From positions 756,501-820,500 of the forward strand of contig CM018692.1 of the NCBI GenBank assembly GCA_009363875.1: a DNA stretch of 64,000 nt, in the 5' to 3' direction. Position numbers and translations under genes: made by a program. The notes beneath the pieces are model-generated. The model did not search any database. It was not told the DNA's origin and worked only from the letters and a program-made list of their open reading frames with translations. Source of the DNA: Mikania micrantha (taxonomy: Eukaryota > Streptophyta > Magnoliopsida > Asterales > Asteraceae). Every line of letters begins with the position of its first letter. Position 1 is the stretch's first letter. Positions 1 through 9,960 of the stretch are shown here, in pieces.

Positions 1-1412
1 AAGAAATCATGTATATAGTTAAGACATCCTAAAAATCTTTGTAATTGTTTCTTATCTTTGATTTCATCAGGAAACTTATTAGTAAATTCCAAACTTCTAT
101 CTATAGGTATAATAGTATTTTGCTTAATATTATGACCTAGGAATCTTATCTCAGTTTTAAATAGATTTATCTTAGTAGGAGATACTACTAGTCTATTCTT
201 ATGAATTATATCGTAGAATATATTCAAATGCTTAAAATGTTGCTCTAAAGACTTAGAATAAATTAAAACATCGTCAATATAAATTATTGAAAAATTTCCT
301 ATGGGCATGATTATATCGTTCATAATATTTTGAAATTCGGAAGGAGCATTTTTTAATCCGAAGGGCATTACATTCCATTCGTAATGTCCAAAAGGAACAT
401 TAAATCCTGTTTTATATTTATCTTCTTCAGATATTTGGATTTGCCAAAATCCAGATTTCATATCAAACTTAGAAAATACCTTTGCATCATATATCTTTTT
501 TAATAAATCCCTCTTATTTGGTATAGGATATCTAATCCATTCTAATACCTTATTTAAAGGTTTATAATTTATAACTAATCTAGGAGCACCACTTTCAATT
601 TCAGCACTATTATTTACATAAAATGCAGAACATGACCAGGGAGACTTAGAAGATCTAATTAAACCTTTATTTAATAAATCTTTTATTTCTTTTTTACAAT
701 GTTCTTCTAATTCTTGATTCATATGTATAGCTTTAGATTTTGTTGGTATATCTTTTTCATTAAAATCTTTTATATATGGTAAATTTACAATATATTGTTT
801 CCTTTGCCAAAAGGCATTAGGAATATTTGCACAAACATTTTTTATAAATTTTTCTTCAATATTTTTAATTTTGTTAATAATTATCTTATCATTTAATTGT
901 TCTTTTATTCTTTCATTATTTATTTCATTTATTAAAAATTTCTTTTGATTTTCTTTTAGATTTATTATATTTATTTGTTTTGATAGAACTGGTTCAGCAA
1001 ATTCAAATATAATTTCTTTATTTAAATTTTTTGTACTTATCCCATTACTATTTATAGTAATTGGATATAATTGAGTAATAAAGGGTGTTCCTAATATAAT
1101 TTGTGATGTTAAATTTTTTACTAATATTAATTGAGTTTTATAACAATAACCATCTTTACAAATATGTACATTAGATAACTTATAATTTATTATAAGCTTG
1201 GATCCACTTGCCGTTGATAATCTATATGAAGTTTTTTCATAATATTGAGTAGGAATAATTCCTTCTTGAATACAACTCATATCAGCTTCACTATCGATTA
1301 AAGCTGTTAAAGTTATTCTAAACTCATTATTAATAATTATATTTACTTTAGTATACCATTTCTGATAATTTAAATCTTTTAATATATTAATTTTGTTAAC
1401 TTTGCTATTATT
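1..1412 (-). CDS. Endogenous pararetrovirus protease-reverse transcriptase, partial
   Basis: Caulimovirid-type polymerase ORF, open from just after a stop at 1413-1415 to the left edge, so RNase H is outside the window. Near the N-terminus is the aspartic protease; its catalytic motif (about 1283-1297) reads DSEAD where the family has D-S/T-G-A. The reverse transcriptase follows, with the catalytic YIDD box at about 269-280 and the MPFGLKNAP region upstream. The role in a virus is maturation of viral proteins and reverse transcription of pregenomic RNA. There is no AUG before the protease: the first in-frame AUG lies just after the active-site motif, so an AUG start is unlikely and the ORF overlaps the coat-protein ORF by about 34 nt. 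No internal stop was seen, but the DSEAD change suggests a decayed or unusual protease. It is an old genomic copy, not a virus. Confidence 0.85.
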
Positions 1413-2719
1413 TTATCTTTTTCTTTTTCAATATTTTTAATTTGTACTTTAATTATAGTAATATCTTCTTTTATATTTTTTAATTCTTCTTGTAATTCTT
1501 GCATAGTAATTAGTTTTTCAGTCTTTTTAAATTTTTTATAAATTTCTTCTAAATTATATATTTCAACATTTTCTTCTGTTGTTGATTTTTTATTAAAATT
1601 CTCTTTTAATTTTTCTAAATATAATTGTTTTAAATTTAAATCTTCAGTTTCTTCTAATAGTTTTAATAATATTAAATTTTCTTCATCATTTATCATATTT
1701 ATTGATCCAATATTACATACACATGGACCAATACATTCACATTCTTCATTACTACTAATATCACTATTGGAAATATAATTTAAATCATCACTATTATAAT
1801 CTGAAAATTCTTCATCACTAATTTTAGTATCTAAAATTTTATTTATTTGTTCTTTTAATTCATCAGAAATATTTAATTCATTTATTTTTCTTTTAGAATA
1901 ACAATTTTTTGAAGTATGTCCTCTTTTACCACAGGTATAGCAAGTTATAATTCGTTTTTTATAAAATTTTCTCTTTTTATCTTTTTTATAATATTTTTGT
2001 TCTTCATTTTTAGGTTTTTTATTTTTATATTTTTTTATAAAACCTTTTCCCTTTATATAACTATTTTTTCTTTTAAAATTACTTGGCATATTTATTTTTT
2101 CAAAACCATATTGTTCACAAAAATTTCCTAATTCATTTCTACTAGTTATGCCATCTCTTTTCATTTTTTGTTTTAATTTTAAATCATTACATAATTTTAA
2201 ACCTTCTTGATTTATATGATTTACTATTTGACCATATGTTAAATCATCGTATGGTATATTATTATTATTTTCTCTTTTAATTTTTTCTCTAATTCTTTCA
2301 GCGAATAATTTTGGTAATCCTGCTATAAATCTTTCTTTCCAATATGATTGTTTACAATCATTTCTATTCATGACTTTAGATATAAAAACATCTTTATACC
2401 ATCTAAAATCTTGTAATTTTCTACATGTTAGATTTAAAAGTATTAAAGAACTCCTTTCTTGATAGTCTGAAGGATTTCCTATAAAATTTTTTAAAATAGC
2501 AAATATAAGTGTATTTATTATATCTGATTCCTCAGTTTGAACTTGTATATTATTTTCTATTTTTACCTTTTTAGCATTCATAATAAATTGTTTATCATAA
2601 TCTGTTATATAATTATCCCACCATCCTTTTAAATTTCCAGTAAAGCCAGAAACAATCATTTTAAATATTTGTGATTCATTGTTTCCTACTTGTTTATAGG
2701 CATTAGATGCCATAGTCAT
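1379..2719 (-). CDS. Pararetrovirus coat protein, C-terminal part with CCHC zinc knuckle
   Basis: 446-codon ORF of a caulimovirid-type coat (gag-like) protein. It starts MTMASNAYKQ and carries the capsid-core region (FTGNLKGWWDNY near residue 27). A basic Lys/Arg stretch precedes a CCHC zinc knuckle, CYTCGKRGHTSKNC, near residue 260; this is the nucleic-acid-binding signature of pararetroviral coat proteins. Further on is a second Cys cluster, CECIGPCVCN, and a coiled-coil-like Glu/Lys-rich tail. It is in the same frame as the ORF at 2720-3637 and separated from it by one TAA, so the two look like halves of one broken coat-protein gene. Base composition is very AT-rich, like the rest of this block. 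Confidence 0.85.
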   Translation of the reverse strand: MTMASNAYKQVGNNESQIFKMIVSGFTGNLKGWWDNYITDYDKQFIMNAKKVKIENNIQVQTEESDIINTLIFAILKNFIGNPSDYQERSSLILLNLTCRKLQDFRWYKDVFISKVMNRNDCKQSYWKERFIAGLPKLFAERIREKIKRENNNNIPYDDLTYGQIVNHINQEGLKLCNDLKLKQKMKRDGITSRNELGNFCEQYGFEKINMPSNFKRKNSYIKGKGFIKKYKNKKPKNEEQKYYKKDKKRKFYKKRIITCYTCGKRGHTSKNCYSKRKINELNISDELKEQINKILDTKISDEEFSDYNSDDLNYISNSDISSNEECECIGPCVCNIGSINMINDEENLILLKLLEETEDLNLKQLYLEKLKENFNKKSTTEENVEIYNLEEIYKKFKKTEKLITMQELQEELKNIKEDITIIKVQIKNIEKEKDKIIAKLTKLIY

Positions 2720-3637
2720 TTATTGTAATATAGTGAGAATTTGATATTCAGATTGACCATCAATATTCCATTCATATATAGATTTACCATCATATGCAGT
2801 ATAAACTCTATTACTACCTTCTTCTATTTGTAAATCTGGAGGAGTTGGTTTAGGGTACCAATTCCTTGTATCTGGTTTTAGAGTAAAACTTTTTAGTTTA
2901 TTAACAGTTTCTAAATTAATATTTTGAAATTGAGATTCTAATTCTTCATAAGATGAATCAGAATCATTAGATTCATCTCTAATACTTATAGTATTTAAGC
3001 TCAAATTTTTTAATTTTTCTATAGTCTCTAATTGTTCTTTCATTAAATTTAATGTTTTTTCTTTTTTATTAAGAATTATAGGAGTATCTATAGTATAAGG
3101 TTTAAATATAGGATTTTCATTAATAATAATTCCTTTTCCTTTATCTTTGTTTGTTTCTAATTCATTTTTTTCATTTTCAATTCTTTCTAATTGTTCTCCT
3201 ATAGTATTTAATTTTTCGTTTGTATAGTTATTTTGACAAATAATTGTTTTTAAATTTTTTGTATCATCTTCTCCTATTTTAGATAAGGGTATTCCTATAT
3301 ATTCTTGTTTATCTTTTGTAATTTTTATATTTTCATAAGGTGGATGAATACTAACTATTTCTTCATTATTTTTTATTAATGTATAATTTTTTGTAATTTT
3401 ATTATTAACAGATATATGTTCTATAGTAGGATATTCGATATTATTATTTTTACAATATATAGGTAACCAAGTAAAAAATGTAATATTTTCATTATTTTTG
3501 ATTATATAATTTTCCCATTCTTTTTGTTGTAGTAATCTAGTATCTTGATTAAAAGTTTTATGATACCATAATAAATTGTCTATATTATATTTATTTAATA
3601 TTTCACATCTTAAAAAGTGCATCATTTCTTTATTCAT
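2720..3637 (-). CDS. Pararetrovirus coat protein, N-terminal part
   Basis: 305-codon ORF directly upstream of, and in frame with, the zinc-knuckle ORF. Its last residues (YDGKSIYEWNIDGQSEYQ) are of the type that leads into the capsid core of caulimovirid polyproteins, and a single TAA then interrupts. The N-terminal two thirds are Asn/Lys/Glu-rich, without a motif I can name. Its ATG lies one base after the stop of the small ORF upstream, the tight ORF packing usual in this virus family. Assignment to the coat rather than an independent protein is inferred from frame and order. Confidence 0.7.
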   Translation of the reverse strand: MNKEMMHFLRCEILNKYNIDNLLWYHKTFNQDTRLLQQKEWENYIIKNNENITFFTWLPIYCKNNNIEYPTIEHISVNNKITKNYTLIKNNEEIVSIHPPYENIKITKDKQEYIGIPLSKIGEDDTKNLKTIICQNNYTNEKLNTIGEQLERIENEKNELETNKDKGKGIIINENPIFKPYTIDTPIILNKKEKTLNLMKEQLETIEKLKNLSLNTISIRDESNDSDSSYEELESQFQNINLETVNKLKSFTLKPDTRNWYPKPTPPDLQIEEGSNRVYTAYDGKSIYEWNIDGQSEYQILTILQ

Positions 3638-3638
3638 T

Positions 3639-3910
3639 TTAACAAGTGAATTTTGATATCTCAGTAGAAATTATTTTTATCTTTTTAAACTGATATTTTA
3701 TTTCTTCAGTTAAATTAATTTGTAGATTAGTATAATAATATAATTTATTTACCTGTTCTTCTATATTATCTTCAAAATTATCTTTTCTAAAATAGTTTTC
3801 TATAAATTGTAACTTATCTTGAGAAACTTTTATTTTTTCATAACATTCTCTTAATAAAGCTTTAAAAATATTATTTTAGGATTTTTACACTGAATTTTCG
3901 TATCACTCAT
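3639..3910 (-). pseudogene. Frameshifted second copy of the small pararetroviral ORF
   Basis: Starts MSDTKIQCKN and, after a frameshift near residue 15, ends STEISKFTC. The neighbouring 85-codon ORF starts MSDTKMQIKN and ends STNISKYTC. The 272-base span is not a multiple of three, consistent with one indel. Length, ends, Lys-rich composition and the one-base stop-to-ATG spacing on both sides show this is a diverged tandem duplicate. By position (between the movement-protein tail and the coat) it would correspond to an aphid-transmission or virion-associated-type small protein, but I recognise no motif that decides this. Confidence 0.65.
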
Positions 3911-3911
3911 A

Positions 3912-4169
3912 TTAACAAGTATATTTTGATATATTTGTAGAACAAATTTTTATAAGTTCTTTATTAATTTTTATTTTACCTTGTAAAAAATATTTAAAAT
4001 TCATATGATGAAATTTTTGTACTTTTTCATTATATTTATTTTCTTTTAAATATTGGTTTGTTTTTTCTAACTCTATTTTATATACCTTTGATTTTTTATG
4101 AAATTCTTTTAATGCTGAAACATAAAATTGAACTTGAGAATTTTTAATTTGCATTTTAGTATCACTCAT
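3912..4169 (-). CDS. Small pararetroviral ORF, 85 residues
   Basis: Lys-rich, probably helical 85-residue protein, MSDTKMQIKN to NISKYTC. Its ATG overlaps the stop of the upstream ORF as ATGA (4166-4169), a junction typical of polycistronic pararetroviral RNAs translated by reinitiation or leaky scanning. The order movement protein, small ORFs, coat, polymerase matches caulimoviruses and relatives, where the small ORFs encode virion-associated or transmission proteins. The specific function is unknown. Confidence 0.6.
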   Translation of the reverse strand: MSDTKMQIKNSQVQFYVSALKEFHKKSKVYKIELEKTNQYLKENKYNEKVQKFHHMNFKYFLQGKIKINKELIKICSTNISKYTC

Positions 4170-4360
4170 TTAAATTTTAAATGTTCATAAAATTGCATAT
4201 CAGATTTACTAGGTGTATATGATTTATCAGATTTATTATCTATATCAGATTTATTATCTATTTCTTCTTCATATATTGCTTTAGGTATAGAATTATAATA
4301 ATCTATTCCTGATATTTTCATTGATTGTGATCTTCTTAAAATTATTTCTTTGTAAATCAC
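4166..4360 (-). pseudogene. Probable movement-protein C-terminal tail, truncated
   Basis: Open frame with no ATG at its 5' end (first codon GTG; stop codons lie just upstream). It holds a basic patch (LRRSQS) and an acidic Ser/Asp tail (SIPKAIYEEEIDNKSD) of the sort that ends caulimovirid movement proteins. The frame is cut off at about 4360-4375, exactly where homology on the other strand switches to polymerase C-terminus, so it is a fragment at a rearrangement junction. Movement-protein identity is an inference from position and composition. Confidence 0.45.
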
Positions 4361-4790
4361 TTGGATTTTCTCTTGGACTTATCATTATCAAGTAAAGCAA
4401 GATATATCCCCTCCTCTTCTCCTAAGACAATATAGGAGTAAATGGTGGAATAAATTTTCAATCGAAAAAGCTAATATTGCTTCAGTACAAAAATATTATA
4501 TGTCTATATCCAGTCAATATGAAAGATCTGCAAAATCTCCTATTATTCAAAATCCAAATTCTTTTCAAGATCAAGACTATATAATTAGACTACAGTCTTG
4601 TTCTACCCCGGAAGAAATGCAAAGAATTATCAATGAGATTAAACAATCTCCTTCTGGGTCAAGACGTTCTACCAATGAAGAAGATTTACAAGATTCTCAA
4701 GATCCGTATGAAGATATTGGACCCATAAAATATCCATGGGTTGATCCAATTCAACAATTCAATTATGGGTTAATCTCAATTATTGTCTAA
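4356..4790 (+). pseudogene. Inverted fragment: pararetrovirus polymerase C-terminus
   Basis: Plus-strand frame open from 4356 to a stop at 4788-4790. It reads the post-RNase H tail of a caulimovirid polymerase: LLRQYRSKWWNKFSIEKAN followed by a Ser/Gln/Glu-rich end (SCSTPEEMQRIINEI, then NEEDLQDSQDPYED). Only the part from 4500 has an ATG, but the frame continues upstream to the junction. It is opposite in orientation to the coat and polymerase ORFs at 1-4360, so two viral pieces are joined head to head. Confidence 0.7.
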
Positions 4791-5030
4791 AGGATAACAA
4801 TCTGTCAAGACTCATTTTTCAAGATGTTACTTTATGTCAACTTTTATTAAAGTAGACGCTATGTCAACTTTAATAAAGGAGATATCAATTATTCTGCAAG
4901 AAGACAATTTACTTTTCTCAAAGGCCGACAATGTTCAATTATTTTCCAACTCTGATAAGGCTGAAGGCTCTATAAATTGAAGACTCTATTGTATTGAAAT
5001 GCATTCGAAAAAACACTTAGAATTAAATGT
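4791..5030 (+). promoter_or_regulatory. Pararetroviral intergenic region with TATA-type promoter
   Basis: Sequence directly after the polymerase stop, where caulimovirids carry the pregenomic RNA promoter. A TATAAAT box at 4971-4977 sits in the context GGCTCTATAAATTGAAGACTC. Upstream are repeated CTTT(A)ATTAAAG(TA/GA) and TATGTCAACTTT blocks (about 4829-4882). Promoter activity today is not shown. Confidence 0.55.
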
Positions 5031-5177
5031 ATGAAAAAATCATCTCCTCAAAAACTTGTATTATCAACCACCCAATGTCCAAAATCTTTAGATTTTCAAG
5101 TTATTATTGCTCCACCAAATTGTAAGGAAATCATTTGTAATTCAGATATTCAAGAAATAAATCAAGGCATTATTTAA
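5031..5177 (+). CDS. 48-codon ORF in the pararetroviral leader region
   Basis: ATG at 5031, about 55 bases after the TATA box, stop TAA 5175-5177. The product begins MKKSSPQKLVLSTTQ. It may be a leader small ORF or the start of the first viral gene cut by later decay; nothing identifies its function. It ends just before non-viral AT-rich repeats begin at about 5260. Confidence 0.35.
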   Translation: MKKSSPQKLVLSTTQCPKSLDFQVIIAPPNCKEIICNSDIQEINQGII

Positions 5178-5280
5178 ATATGAGTTGTTTAATTTATGTT
5201 TCTGCCATTATGCTATTTTATCTGTTGTTTAAATCTTCATGCTCTCGATCCTTCAACAAATATATATATATATATATATG

Positions 5281-5773
5281 GGGGTTTGATCCACTAAGAA
5301 TAGATTTTTGCCTAAGAAAAGTAAGAAATAATAAGAGTTTGACATATGACATGCTAAGCATATATAAACAAAAATCTAGTACAAAAAACATAAAACTGTA
5401 CAAAAATGAAACAAACTCCAATATAAAAAATCAAAAATCTAGTACTAAAAAAATCCATTACAAAAAAATAAAAATTTCGTATTAAAATAAACAAAATCTA
5501 ATACAAAAAATCAAAAATCTAGTATAAAAAAATTCAGTACAAAAAAATAAAATTTAACACAAAAAAATAAGAATACAGTGCAAAAAAATAAATATTTATT
5601 ACAAAAAAATTAAAATACAGTACAAAAAAAACAAATCCTATACAAAAAAAGAATCTAGTATAAAAAAATAAAAATCTAATAAAAAATAAGATGTTATACC
5701 TAAATTATTAAGCCACATGTTAAACTTTTATTAGTTTTTACTTATCTTAGGTAAAAATCTCTTTTTATTTGAT
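5281..5773. mobile_element. TA-flanked foldback element, copy 1 (degenerate)
   Basis: Left end contains GATTTTTGCCTAAGAAAAG; the right end, read on the other strand, contains GATTTTTACCTAAGATAAG. The element lies between (TA)n tracts at 5262-5279 and 5775-5796. Its interior (about 5350-5690) is a degenerate A-rich tandem repeat built on AAAAATCTAGTACAAAAA. It shares termini with the copies at 8470 and 36548. No coding capacity. Confidence 0.5.
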
Positions 5774-5812
<39 letters not shown>

Positions 5813-7880
5813 TATATAACAAATGCAAATTGGCTGAAAATTAAAATAAACAAAAAATGCATCACACAAGAACTTGTAGGCCTTCATTCGGATTGAATGG
5901 TTTGTATGGTTCACATACATAATAATAATAATAATTTTTTTTAATTAAAAGACAATGAGGGTCTATTGTGGCAACCGTGTCACCATAAAGAGGGATGCAT
6001 GGACCCATTTTTTGTTTACATTATTACCTTTTGGTTTTCTTGAAAAGGTTCCTGAACAATTTATAAGGGTCAAATACAAATTTATTAATTTTATTATGCC
6101 TCCACTTCAAAGTGATTTCTTCCGTATATTAATTATCTAACTACTATATATATACACATCTGTAAGTTAAAAGAACGGTAATATATTATAATGCTAATAA
6201 TAATAAATTTATTTTGTAACTTAAAAGGAACCGGAATAAAGTATAATAATAAAAACAAATTACTGTTAATTATATAATATTATTACTATATATATAAATA
6301 AGTTAAAGGAACAATAGTAATAATGATAATTATTATTGTTATATAATGGTAAATAGTTGTTTGGAATTTTTTTTAATAATAAATATGTTTTATTTCATTT
6401 TGGACCACAATAATTATTTTTATATGTTACGAATATAATTATTACAAATTATGTTTTCGTTCTATGACGTGAGAGAATCGCAACGAACAAAATTGGGTCC
6501 AAAACGAAACTAAGATGAATAAGATAACAATGCTCAAAATTGTGTTGTTCAAAATGTTAAAAAGAAAAAGGAAAATAAGATACTTTTCATCTACCTATTT
6601 AAATTGCCATCACATAGTTTTAATTAAGTCATAAATATGTTTATAATGGTTTATGATGACTCCCTTTGAAATACCATGTGATATATGTATAAATAGAGAC
6701 ATTTGGTCTCTTGTTTTGGTGCGACAATTTTGAGAAAACTTGACACATTAGAAATACACACAAAAGCTTCAATGGTTTACAACACAAGCATATACTTTTT
6801 GAGTTCTCAACAATGTACAACGATCGATTCCTTGTGATACATTGCAAAACACTCTTGTTTCGGGTTTTCAATTAACTCCGGCAGTACATACTACTTCGAC
6901 TGTTGTACCCTAGGAAATAGTCGGGTTCATCTGGGGTGGCCTGAAATCTGTTTAAGGGACCTATGTTGAACGAAAATCCTCAGCCACCAAACCCATTTCA
7001 ATCCGTTTTATCTTGTTCTATACTACTTTCTTGTAATTTAAATTTTATCACTTTTATATTTCTTATAATACTTTATTTTTTATTTTTTATTTTTCTTAAT
7101 TGTAATTCGAGTAATGAATAATAAAAGTATTTGTTTATATTGTGAACGGTGTTCCTATAATAGTAACAATAAACTGTAATATTAATAATTAAATAATAAC
7201 AATTTCTAATAATAATATTAATTAAATAATAATAAATATTATATTACTCAAGTTCCCCAGTCGGAACTTCCCGAACTACAATATAATTCTTGTTTTTTAT
7301 GGTTCATCTCTAATATACTTGAATATACTTGGGTATATGACTAGATTTTAGGTTTTATGTCAAAGTTATATCCATTATATATGTTTTTATATCTACATAT
7401 TACGTTTTATTATTTGAAATCATGATGGACTTCTCATATCAATACACGAGAACCCTCTAGTTAGATAGATATATGTATCCTCTCTAATTATTTAAATTAT
7501 TTTTGACTGTACTTCTAACCAACATATAAATGCAAACTTTTTTTTAATATGATTTGGTTCAAATAATATTTTTCAACAAAGATTTCAAGATGTTTTTATC
7601 ACTAGACGTACACGTTTTGTCCCTCTCAGCTCTAACCCATTAATACAATTAGTTTTTTTTTGGTTAATAAAAGGGCATTTTTAGTCTTTTCATGCATATT
7701 AACTAATTGTTCATTTACTCAACTAATAAAATGACATTTTATTGTTTTCATTACTGAACTCATATTATCTTTTCCCGGTCTGAAGTAAGCTACGTCCTTG
7801 GGTCCACATCCTGTCAAAAGTGAGAGCAAAATTTATAACAAATTCTAAAAGTAATAGGTCAAAAATACAATTTGTAAAAA
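5774..7880. other. AT-rich intergenic region
   Basis: Begins with a compound (AT)n(GT)n microsatellite at 5775-5811. The rest is AT-rich with poly(A/T) runs and scattered short ORFs without recognisable motifs. I see no gene, RNA or intact mobile element here. Confidence 0.6.
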
Positions 7881-7881
7881 C

Positions 7882-8060
7882 CAGTGTTGTTTGAACTGGA
7901 CTTACCGGTTGGACCGGGAACCAACAACTAAACCGGCCCAAAATAAGCTAATGAACCGCTAGGAAGAGAACTGGCTGGCCCATCCGGGTGAGCGGTCGGA
8001 CCGGGAAGCGAACCACTGGTCGGACCGGTTTTATTTTTTTTAACTAAAATTTAAAAAATA
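7882..8060. mobile_element. hAT-like terminal fragment with ACCGG-type subterminal repeats
   Basis: Starts CAGTGTTGTTTGAACTGG, a form common at plant hAT ends, followed by dense repeats of CGG(A/T)CCGG and AACCGG-type motifs. A possible opposite end lies near 12270-12303 (…ACATTGCACTG), but no matching 8 bp duplication was found, so I treat this as a fragment. Confidence 0.35.
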
Positions 8061-8469
8061 AACCGTTAAAACCAAATAAGTGATTGAAATGGTAGCTTTT
8101 TCATACAAGTGGTACCCTTCTCTCTTCTTTTTATGTGATGGATATTTTTTTTGTACTCTCACCAATGTGGGATGAGGAATTAGGAATGAAAAGAAATGTG
8201 GACCTATGTGGGATGAGAAATAAGGAAGGAAAAGGGAGTATGAGTTGTTTTCCTTCTTAGCTTTCTAAACTTAGCCAAGGTTGCAAGTCTTTTATAATTT
8301 CTCCCTCACACCCATATAACATATTGGAATTCATTGAACTCACTAATACACATATTGTAAAATTATGAAAAATCCTTTTACAAAATATATGTGAATGAGT
8401 TTTTTTAACATGCATAAAATACATTATTGTAGTTCAAAATTTTATAATTGATATATATATATATATATA

Positions 8470-8896
8470 TGGGAATGTTCTCCTAAAAAATCTTTTTTGC
8501 CTAAGAAGGCTAAGAAGGATTTTCAAAAACTCGAAAACCGACCCAAACAAACTCCGATTGAATTCATTTTTACATCATTGGAACCGGCTTGTAATTCCCT
8601 AAAACCTAAACCTTAAATCATAAACAATGAACCCTAATAATAAAACCAAAATTATATAAACAAACCCTAAACCTAAAGATAAAACCTAAAAGCTACAAAA
8701 ACATGCCCTAAAATCCAAACTCTACAACTAGTTTTTGAAGCTAAAATCAAAAAGTGAATATTGTAGGGTTCGATGATATGGTTCCAATGCCATCGAAATG
8801 AGTTCAATCGGGATTCGTTTGGGTAGGTTTTAGAGGTTTTAAAAATCCTTTTTAGGCTTCTTAGGCAAAATAGACTTTTTATTTGATCCTTACCCT
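8470..8896. mobile_element. TA-flanked foldback element, copy 2
   Basis: About 130 bp inverted terminal repeats: left arm from GGGAATGTTCTCC through TTTTGCCTAAGAAGG and ACTCCGATTGAATTC; the right arm repeats this in reverse complement up to GGATCCTTACCCT. Interior is AACCCTAAACCTA-like. It sits between (TA)n tracts. It is non-autonomous and shares its terminal motif with the elements at 5281 and 36548. Confidence 0.7.
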
Positions 8897-9463
8897 ATAT
8901 ATATATATTGTAACCCCTGGTTACTATTCAATATTTTCAAATAATATCAGAGTTGGTCCCAGCAAATTTTTCATTTTTAAAACCTTGTTTGACCCTTTTT
9001 ATTTAATAATATTAAACAAAGTTTAACGCAAACGTAAACGTGTCACACAATTTACAATACTTATTTACATAAGTAAGTTTAAACCCAATATTTCAAACGT
9101 TTGCAACAAGGTTTATTTGTTCGATTCCCAGTCCACCTCGATCCTTACAGCCAGGTCCATCATGTTTGACCTACAAACATCACACAATAATTCACATTAG
9201 TTCATAAGAACTAAGTAAGTAAACCTCAATGGTTTCTCAACAACAAAATGTATAAATACATTTTTCACAATCAATATTCAAACTGAGTCATTTCTATTCG
9301 AATTGACTCTCACAAGGTAATAATATCATATTACCAATCATCAACTATTGCTCACAATAGTTTAATCAAAATTACACTATGGTGTTCACATTCCCGCACT
9401 TCCACCATAGCCATTTGTCAGCACCTCTGACTATTCACACATTTGTGATATCATAATTAGTTC

Positions 9464-9960
9464 AAGTCTTGAGATGTTCACCAACCGGTACTTCCATCTA
9501 AGACAATTGCCAGCACCTCTGGCTATCCAACATTGTGGAGTCATAAATAAATCAAGTCTTAATATGTTCACCCGTCGGTACTTCCATCTAAGACAATTGC
9601 TAGCACCTCTAGCTATCCATCATTGTGGAGTCATAAATAAATCAAGTCATAAATAAATCAAGTCTTAAGATGTTCTCCCGTCAGTACTTCCATCTAAGAC
9701 AATTGCTAGCACCTCTAGCTATCCACCATTGTGGAGTCACAAATAAATCAAGTCTTAAGATGTTCACCCACGGTACTTCCATCTAAGACAATTGCTAGCA
9801 CCTCTAGCTATCCACCATAGTGGAGTCATAAATAATTCAAGTCTTAAGATGTTCACCCACGGTACTTCCATCTAAGACAATTGCTAGCACCTCTAGCTAT
9901 CCACCATAGTGGAGTCATAATTAATTCAATCAAATTACTATGATGTTCACTCACCGGTAC
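9464..9960. repeat. Tandem repeat, period about 89 bp, five to six copies
   Basis: Units start near 9465, 9554, 9660, 9749, 9838 and 9927. Each holds GTACTTCCATCTAAGACAAT, CTAGCACCTCTAGCTATCCA and GTGGAGTCATAAATAA in that order. One unit has an extra short AAATAAATCAAGTCAT duplication. Short ORFs here are only by-products of the repeat. Confidence 0.85.

Noticed and set aside
4356..5177. Intact infectious-type virus copy
   Set aside because: Pieces are inverted, truncated, frameshifted and interrupted; RNase H lies outside or is missing and no complete unit exists in the window.
9464..9960. CRISPR-like regular repeats
   Set aside because: Units of about 89 bp are contiguous without unique spacers, inside a plant LTR: a minisatellite.
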